Of a stretch of DNA of 10,376 nucleotides, positions 6,311-10,376 are shown piece by piece (positions within the stretch are counted from its first letter, which is position 1; each line of letters opens with the position of its first letter). The DNA is taken from NCBI GenBank assembly GCA_009787135.1, contig WRGP01000190.1, forward strand, positions 1 to 10,376. The letters are read 5' to 3'. The translations under genes were made by a program, and so were the position numbers. The notes below the pieces were generated by a model that made no database searches, was not told where the DNA came from, and worked only from the letters and a program-made list of their open reading frames with translations. This DNA comes from Bacillota bacterium (GTDB lineage Bacteria; Bacillota; Clostridia; Christensenellales; Aristaeellaceae).

Positions 6311-6988
6311 ATGTCCCAATCACGTACGAGGGTTCGATCGGTTTCTGTCCGCAATCGCGCGCCCCTGGCGCACGTTCAGGAAAGCCGCCGCCACGTGGAC
6401 CCTTTGCCAAGCCAAACGCAACCACCGCAAGAGGACATCACCAAATCCCTTAGCTTTGGCGAGCGCATGCTGCGCAATACCGCCATATGTGTCGCGCTGC
6501 TGCTCACCGTGCTGGCGTTTCAAAGCGTACAGGCGCCCGGCGTCACGGGCGTTACCAACTTTCTGTCACAGGTCGTGTCCATGGACATGTCAGAGAGCCT
6601 GGGCAGTTTGAAGTTCGTCTCCAACCTCGTGCCTGAAAGCGTTCAGGTGCTCTGGAACCTGGGCGCTGAAAAGCACGCCGTGCCCTCGGCCGCACAGGTC
6701 GTTCATACCTTTAGCAGCCAGGAGCCATGGATTGGCTACGCTTCGGGCGAGGCGCGGGCCAGCGCGGCAGGCGAAGTGATGAGCCTGGCGGTTGACGCGG
6801 CCGGACGTTCTTCTGTGCGCATCCGCCATGCCAGCGGCATGGAGAGCCTCTACGGCAACCTGCTGCGGGTGTCCGTTCGGGAGGGTGATTGGGTGGAGGC
6901 GGGCGATGTGATCGGCGCGGCCAAGATCCTTACCTACGAGCTGCGCGGCGAAGGGCGTCCCATGGATCCCGCGCCCTACCTGCGATGA
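6311..6988 (+). CDS. spoIVFA: SpoIVFA-like membrane protein with degenerate M23 (LytM) domain
   Basis: The 225-residue protein has a basic, proline-rich cytoplasmic N-terminus, one membrane helix (about residues 54-73, NTAICVALLLTVLAF), a linker, and a C-terminal M23/LytM-like domain (about 145-225). The domain keeps VRIRHASGMESLYGNLL and VREGDWVEAGDVIGAA. It has lost the metal-binding H-x-H that active M23 enzymes show near the end (LTYELRGEGRPMDPAPYL is found there), so it cannot be an active endopeptidase. This is the layout of Bacillus SpoIVFA, which anchors SpoIVFB in the outer forespore membrane and helps hold it inactive until SpoIVB cleaves it; that role is inferred. The ATGA overlap with the next gene, a SpoIVFB-type protease, is the main support for the identity. 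In Bacillus this pair sits beside rplU-rpmA; here it follows a caspase-like gene. Confidence 0.72.
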   Translation: MSQSRTRVRSVSVRNRAPLAHVQESRRHVDPLPSQTQPPQEDITKSLSFGERMLRNTAICVALLLTVLAFQSVQAPGVTGVTNFLSQVVSMDMSESLGSLKFVSNLVPESVQVLWNLGAEKHAVPSAAQVVHTFSSQEPWIGYASGEARASAAGEVMSLAVDAAGRSSVRIRHASGMESLYGNLLRVSVREGDWVEAGDVIGAAKILTYELRGEGRPMDPAPYLR

Positions 6989-7833
6989 TTCCACTGGGGG
7001 TATTGCTTGGCGTGCCCCTGCGCATGCATGTGGCCTTCCCGGTGATGATGGCCGCGCTCCTATGGCATGGGCAGGCCCGCGCTCTGCTTATGATGCTGGC
7101 GGCGCTGTCCTTGCACGAGGCGGGGCACGCGTTGGCGGCGCGCGCGGCCGGGCAGCGGTTTGAGTGCATTGAGCTGATGCCCTTTGGCGGTGTCGCGCGG
7201 ATGGATACCACCCTTGCTCTGCGGCCCGCTGAGGAAATATGCATCGCTTTGGCGGGGCCGTTTGCCAGCCTGCTTTTCTGCCTCCTCACGGCGGCCGGCA
7301 AATGGACGGGCTACGCGGCGCAGGATTTTTTACGGTCCAACCTGTCTTTGGCGCTCATCAACCTCCTGCCCGCCTTGCCGCTGGACGGCGGCAGAGCGCT
7401 CCGCGCCGCGCTCACGGCGCGGCTGGGCCGCGCTCACGCCACAAAGCTGTTTGTGCGCGTGGGCGTCGCGCTGGGCGTACTGATATTGGCGCTGGGTGTT
7501 TGGGCTGCCGCGGCCGGCGTAGTCAATCCGCTGCTGTTTCTCATGGGCGCATACCTTGCCTATGCCGCGCTCAAAGAAAAAGAGACCCTTGCCGCCGCCT
7601 GCGTGGAGGCGCTGCACGGGCGCGCCGCGCGGCTCGCGCGGGAGGGCATGCTGCCCGTCCGCTGGCTGGCCGTGGAAAAGGACGCGCCGCCCGAAAGGCT
7701 TGCCGCGCGGCTCACCGCGGGCACGTATCACCTGTTTGTTTTGGTGGACGGCAGCCTGGGCCGCGTGGGAACGATGGATGAGGGCGAGGTGCTGCGGCAG
7801 GTGTTGACCAAACGGATTGGGCCGGGGATGTAG
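6985..7833 (+). CDS. spoIVFB: SpoIVFB-type site-2 metalloprotease (M50)
   Basis: The 282-residue protein is a multi-pass membrane zinc protease. The zinc motif HEAGH is at residues 44-48 inside a hydrophobic helix. A second conserved motif, AGPFASL, lies at 90-96. LINLLPALPLDGGRAL (125-139) contains the Asp134-Gly135 that supplies the third zinc ligand. Further membrane helices run to about residue 195. The C-terminal part (about 205-282, with HLFVLVDGSLGRVGTM) resembles a single CBS domain, as in Bacillus SpoIVFB, where it senses ATP and binds the substrate. The family member processes pro-sigma-K in the mother cell. The start overlaps the spoIVFA-like stop (ATGA), so the two are translated together. 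It is complete. A SpoIVFB-like protease acting on another substrate is the main alternative, but the SpoIVFA-like partner favours the sporulation role. Confidence 0.85.
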   Translation: MIPLGVLLGVPLRMHVAFPVMMAALLWHGQARALLMMLAALSLHEAGHALAARAAGQRFECIELMPFGGVARMDTTLALRPAEEICIALAGPFASLLFCLLTAAGKWTGYAAQDFLRSNLSLALINLLPALPLDGGRALRAALTARLGRAHATKLFVRVGVALGVLILALGVWAAAAGVVNPLLFLMGAYLAYAALKEKETLAAACVEALHGRAARLAREGMLPVRWLAVEKDAPPERLAARLTAGTYHLFVLVDGSLGRVGTMDEGEVLRQVLTKRIGPGM

Positions 7834-7843
7834 AAGCCGTCTG

Positions 7844-7916
7844 GGGGCGCTGCCCCTTGGATCCCTGCCGGGGGCTAGCCTCCCGGACTCCTTTCTTTGC
7901 CTCACGGCAAAGGAAG
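7844..7916. repeat. Three consecutive hairpins between convergent genes, likely dispersed intergenic repeat and terminator
   Basis: Hairpin 1 is GGGGC-GCT-GCCCC (7844-7856). Hairpin 2 is CCGGGGG...CTCCCGG-type (7868-7886, 7-bp stem with a G-U pair). Hairpin 3 is CTTTCTTTGCC-TCAC-GGCAAAGGAAG (7891-7916, 11-bp stem with one G-U pair). The block fills most of the gap between the SpoIVFB-type gene and the opposite-strand DUF4130-type gene, so it can serve both transcripts. Similar runs of GGGGCGCTGCCCC and CTTTGCC...GGCAAAG hairpins occur many times between genes in gut Clostridia, from general knowledge. Only one copy is in this window, so repetition itself is not shown here. Confidence 0.6.
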
Positions 7917-7943
7917 GGTGTATTGGGGTATAGAATCGTTCCC

Positions 7944-8717
7944 TTACAAATACCGCTTCGTCTCAGTCATCTCCGGCCAATACCGCTTGGGCATGTGGGT
8001 CATGCGGCACTTTGGGTTATAGCGCGCCTCAATCGCCACCGTTTCATAGAGCGCTTTCCATAGCGCCTGATAGCGCGTTTCCGTCTCCGAAACCTCCCCC
8101 GCCTCAAACGACGCCACCCGCACAATCTCCCCTCTGCCCCGCTGGTACAAAAGCGCCGCGCCGTGCGTTTTATCATAGATCATGAAATCCTCTCCGGGAT
8201 ACCGCTCCATAAAATGCTCCGCGAGAAATGGCAAAACAAAGTTCTTTGGCCGGATCGTGGCGGCCAGCTTGCCGTCTATATCGGCAAATCGGACAAAGCC
8301 CGTGAAGAGATGCGCCTCATTCAAAAGCTGCCGCTCCGCCTTGAGCAGCGGGGCAACCTCCGGGTGGTCCGGCCTGTCCAGCGTCCTCGGTCCCTCCTGA
8401 AACGAACGCAGCAAAAAGCGCAGGATCTTTATCTCTTTGTGTTCAAGGCAGCTAAGGAACACGGTTTCCACCAGTTCCCGGGTGCGGAGGGTCAGCTTCT
8501 TTTCCATCGCGCCGCGAACCTTGCGCGCCTTTTCCTGATCCGTCTGCACAGCGCGTTTGGCCAGCAGCGTGGGCTGCGCCTCCTCTTGCGGCCATATATC
8601 CAGTGGAAGCTGGCGCAGGTATACGCTCTCGTGCACGCAGGTATAGAGCCCCTCCAGCCCCCCGTCATAGAGGTATACGAGGTCGCACGGCTCCGCTAAA
8701 GGCTTGCCGCCAGGCAT
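7944..8717 (-). CDS. TIGR03915/DUF4130-type putative DNA repair protein
   Basis: The 257-residue protein matches the TIGR03915 family, which includes the DUF4130 domain. It opens with LVYLYDGGLEGLYTCVHESV (residues about 13-32), has a helical middle (LVETVFLSCLEHKEIKILRF), and the typical segment LFTGFVRFADIDGKLAATI followed by the conserved KNFVLPFLAEHFMERYPGEDFMIYDKTHG. The end, ETETRYQALWKALYETVAIEARYNPKCRMTHMPKRYW in part, is also family-typical. Members are nearly always encoded beside a TIGR03916 radical SAM protein, as here, and DUF4130 also occurs fused to uracil-DNA glycosylase-like UdgX proteins, so a role in DNA repair or modification is suspected. The reaction is unknown. The start at 8717 lies inside the end of the radical SAM gene (22-base overlap) and has GAGGAGG seven bases upstream. 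Confidence 0.8.
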   Translation of the reverse strand: MPGGKPLAEPCDLVYLYDGGLEGLYTCVHESVYLRQLPLDIWPQEEAQPTLLAKRAVQTDQEKARKVRGAMEKKLTLRTRELVETVFLSCLEHKEIKILRFLLRSFQEGPRTLDRPDHPEVAPLLKAERQLLNEAHLFTGFVRFADIDGKLAATIRPKNFVLPFLAEHFMERYPGEDFMIYDKTHGAALLYQRGRGEIVRVASFEAGEVSETETRYQALWKALYETVAIEARYNPKCRMTHMPKRYWPEMTETKRYL

Positions 8718-10030
8718 TTCACCGCCTCCTCTACCGCGTGAACGACATCCGGCGCGTCCCCCGCGGAGGGCAGCGCCAATTGATCCTCAGACGTTCCAAA
8801 CAGCGATACCTGCTCGGCGCCAAAGGCAAAAACACCCGGATCGATCAGGCTGCGGATGGTCGTTTCCCGCCCCGTACGCAGGCCGGCCGGCAAATCCGCC
8901 GCGCAGATGAAATGCTGGGCGCGCTTGAGGACCACGCCGATTCGCTTGAGCCCATCCAGGGTAAGCCTGCCGTTTCGCCGCGCGACGACAATGCGCTCGG
9001 CGCTCTTGGGGCCAATGCCCGGCACCCTCAGCAGCATCTCCAGCGGCGCGGTATTAACATCCACGGGAAAGAGATGATAGTGATTCACCGCCCAGTTGCA
9101 TTTGGGATCCATATATGGGTTGAGGGTAGGGTTCTGCTCGCTGAGGATCTCCTCCACGCCAAAGCGATACTGCCGGAGGAGAAAATCCGCCTGATACAGC
9201 CGATGCTCCCGGAGCAGCGGCGGCTTGGACGCGGCGGCGGGCAGCAGGCTATTCTCCGCCACCGGGATATACGCGGAATAGAACACGCGCTTGAGCTGGT
9301 ACTTCTCATAGAGGCCGGATGCCAGCCGCATGATCTGATAATCGCTGTCCGGCGTGGCGCCGATGATCATCTGCGTGGCTTGGCCGGCGGGCGCAAAGCG
9401 CGGCGCGCCCCGGTAGAGTGCCAGCTCGTTTTTGCTTTGAAGGTGCCCCTCCCTGATCTGCCCCATGGGGTCAAGGATGCTCTTTCGCGTTTTATCGGGC
9501 GCCAGCCGCGTAAGGCTTTCTTCGCTGGGCAGCTCAATGTTCACGCTCAGCCTGTCCACAACCATTCCAAGCCTGCTGATGAGCGCCGCAGAGGCGCCGG
9601 GGATGGCTTTCGCGTGGATATAGCCCCAGAAATTATGCTCATACCGCAGCAGCTCAATGGCCTTGATCATCCTTTCCGTCGTATAATCCGGGCTGCGCAG
9701 CACCGCGCTGGAGAGGAACAGGCCTTCAATATAGTTGCGGCGGTAAAACTGGATCGTAAGCTCCGCCAATTCCGCTGGCGTAAAGGCGGTTCTTTGAATA
9801 TCGTTGCTGACACGGCTGACGCAGTACTTGCAATCATACACGCACGCGTTGCTCATCAGCACCTTAAGCAGCGACAGGCACCGGCCGTCCGCGGTGAAGG
9901 TGTGGCATATGCCCGCGGGCGCGGTGCTTCCAAGCCCCTTGCCGCCCCGTTTGGGCGCGCCGGAGGACGTGCACGCCACATCGTATTTGGCGCTGTCCGC
10001 CAAAATTGTCAGCTTCTCCGCCAGATCCAT
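8696..10030 (-). CDS. TIGR03916-type putative DNA repair/modification radical SAM protein
   Basis: The 444-residue protein carries the radical SAM 4Fe-4S motif CVYDCKYC (C63, C67, C70), preceded by GRCLSLLKVLMSNA. Upstream is a GICHTFTADGR segment typical of the family. The barrel continues through LFLSSAVLRSPDYTTERM and SVNIELPSEESL. Near residues 330-360 VPGIGPKSAERIVVARRNGRLT (in part) forms a helix-hairpin-helix with GIG at 338-340, a DNA-binding element seen in repair enzymes. The C-terminus includes FAFGAEQVSLF. This matches the family called putative DNA modification/repair radical SAM protein. Its partner gene overlaps downstream, so the two form an operon. The start at 10030 is chosen because an upstream in-frame ATG at 10102 would extend through the promoter; the ribosome binding site at 10030 is weak. 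The substrate is unknown. Confidence 0.85.
   Translation of the reverse strand: MDLAEKLTILADSAKYDVACTSSGAPKRGGKGLGSTAPAGICHTFTADGRCLSLLKVLMSNACVYDCKYCVSRVSNDIQRTAFTPAELAELTIQFYRRNYIEGLFLSSAVLRSPDYTTERMIKAIELLRYEHNFWGYIHAKAIPGASAALISRLGMVVDRLSVNIELPSEESLTRLAPDKTRKSILDPMGQIREGHLQSKNELALYRGAPRFAPAGQATQMIIGATPDSDYQIMRLASGLYEKYQLKRVFYSAYIPVAENSLLPAAASKPPLLREHRLYQADFLLRQYRFGVEEILSEQNPTLNPYMDPKCNWAVNHYHLFPVDVNTAPLEMLLRVPGIGPKSAERIVVARRNGRLTLDGLKRIGVVLKRAQHFICAADLPAGLRTGRETTIRSLIDPGVFAFGAEQVSLFGTSEDQLALPSAGDAPDVVHAVEEAVKCLAASL
8725..8731 (-). promoter_or_regulatory. Ribosome binding site for the DUF4130-type gene, inside the radical SAM gene
   Basis: On the minus strand GAGGAGG (8731-8725) lies seven bases before ATG 8717. 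It is embedded in the final codons of the radical SAM gene. It fixes the start of the second gene and supports translation as a coupled pair. Confidence 0.8.
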
Positions 10031-10069
10031 TACAACACCCGCTTTCACAAGCAGCAAACATTTGTTCTT

Positions 10070-10098
10070 ATTATATGCGATAAACAGGGGTTTGTAAA
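10070..10098 (-). promoter_or_regulatory. Sigma-A promoter of the radical SAM/DUF4130 operon
   Basis: On the minus strand TTTACA (10098-10093) and TATAAT (10075-10070) are 17 bases apart, eleven of twelve positions matching the consensus. Transcription would start near 10063, leaving a leader of about 33 bases before the ATG at 10030. This also argues against the longer start at 10102, which lies upstream of the promoter. Confidence 0.82.
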
Positions 10099-10148
10099 GC
10101 ACTATTTTTTCACTTGATCAGGGTGGGCACGAGAATGGTTACAGGCGC

Positions 10149-10164
10149 TAAGGAAGTATCCTTA
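10149..10164. repeat. Short inverted repeat beside the IS630 remnant
   Basis: TAAGGA-AGTA-TCCTTA is a perfect 6-bp inverted repeat with a 4-base loop, placed between the radical SAM promoter and the transposase remnant. It may be a remnant of the element end or a minor hairpin; there is no adjacent T-tract convincing enough to call a terminator. Confidence 0.35.
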
Positions 10165-10197
10165 CACCGAGGCGGCATGGCGGATTGCTATACCGCT

Positions 10198-10376
10198 TTA
10201 GTGTTTCTTGCGATCAGGTTCTTTCGAATCCTTTGGAATCTCTTTTATCGCATCGAAAAATACTATTTGGGAAATCTTCCAAATCATAAATCTGCTCAAT
10301 AGGATTCATTTCCGGGGTGGCAGGCGGAAGGAAGATCAAATGAATGTTCTCAGGAACCACAAGCACTCTGGCTTTG
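10198..10376 (-). pseudogene. IS630-family transposase, 3' end, apparently frameshifted and cut by the window edge
   Basis: The minus-strand frame entering at the right edge reads ARVLVVPENIHLIFLPPA then TPEMNPIEQI. This is the C-terminal catalytic end of IS630-type DDE transposases (consensus PPYSPELNPIEQIW, with the glutamate in NPIE completing the DDE triad). Normally W-K follows NPIEQI. Here the frame continues YDLEDFPNSIF and stops at 10214, while I-W-K-I-S appears seven bases later in another frame that runs to a stop at 10198. That fits a 7-base insertion around 10283-10291. Neither tail resembles the expected C-terminus (GF.NE.F.TL), so the gene is probably dead or recombined. The rest of the element, including one terminal repeat, lies outside. 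No clear terminal inverted repeat was found on this side. Confidence 0.65.

Noticed and set aside
7330..7905. 191-codon minus-strand frame opposite spoIVFB
   Set aside because: It is antisense to conserved zinc-protease motifs, crosses the hairpin block, and its sequence is Arg/Gln/Gly-rich shadow composition.
8603..10117. Long 504-codon plus-strand open frame opposite the radical SAM gene
   Set aside because: It is the antisense shadow of a gene with a clear radical SAM motif, helix-hairpin-helix, promoter and coupled partner. Its translation is arginine/histidine-rich without any recognisable domain, and it has no promoter or ribosome binding site of its own.
10114..10302. 62-codon plus-strand frame at the right end
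   Set aside because: It overlaps the IS630 remnant on the other strand, has no recognisable domain and no well-placed ribosome binding site.
1..10376. CRISPR arrays, tRNA or rRNA genes
   Set aside because: No regularly spaced direct repeats and no tRNA or rRNA-like segments were seen on either strand.

Overview
The window looks like chromosomal DNA of a GC-rich, spore-forming member of the Clostridia (Bacillota). Evidence is the pairing of rplI with replicative helicase dnaB, a spoIVFA/spoIVFB-type pair, a Spo0E-like small protein, strong AGGAGG ribosome binding sites and canonical TTGACA/TATAAT promoters. No species can be named from the sequence alone.

Left part (1-1132): two minus-strand genes. 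One is a secreted SH3/peptidoglycan-binding protein that runs off the left edge and has a perfect sigma-A promoter. The other is a 62-residue Spo0E-like protein. A gene-free stretch (836-1132) separates them from a plus-strand operon and holds an extended -10 promoter, a 14-bp palindrome and inverted repeats that look like an operator region.

Middle part (1133-7833), all plus strand: an ECF sigma factor is translationally coupled to a membrane protein that is probably its anti-sigma factor. That protein carries a 22-residue N-terminal motif twice. A terminator follows, then a strong promoter driving rplI and dnaB (stop and start overlap). Next is a secreted caspase-like (C14) protein with an EF-hand-like loop and a FlgD-type C-terminal module, with no visible ribosome binding site. 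Then come a SpoIVFA-like degenerate M23 membrane protein and the overlapping SpoIVFB-type site-2 protease, the module that activates sigma-K late in sporulation.

Right part (7834-10376): a block of three consecutive hairpins lies between convergent genes and is probably a dispersed intergenic repeat. A minus-strand two-gene operon follows, with a strong promoter: a radical SAM protein with a helix-hairpin-helix (TIGR03916 type) and a DUF4130-type partner (TIGR03915 type). This pair is widespread, predicted to act in DNA repair or modification, and functionally uncharacterised. The right edge holds the 3' end of an IS630-family transposase gene that appears frameshifted.

No tRNA, rRNA, CRISPR array or complete mobile element is visible. 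The least explained items are the ECF/anti-sigma pair with its duplicated motif and operator-like upstream region, the secreted caspase-like protein, and the radical SAM/DUF4130 pair.
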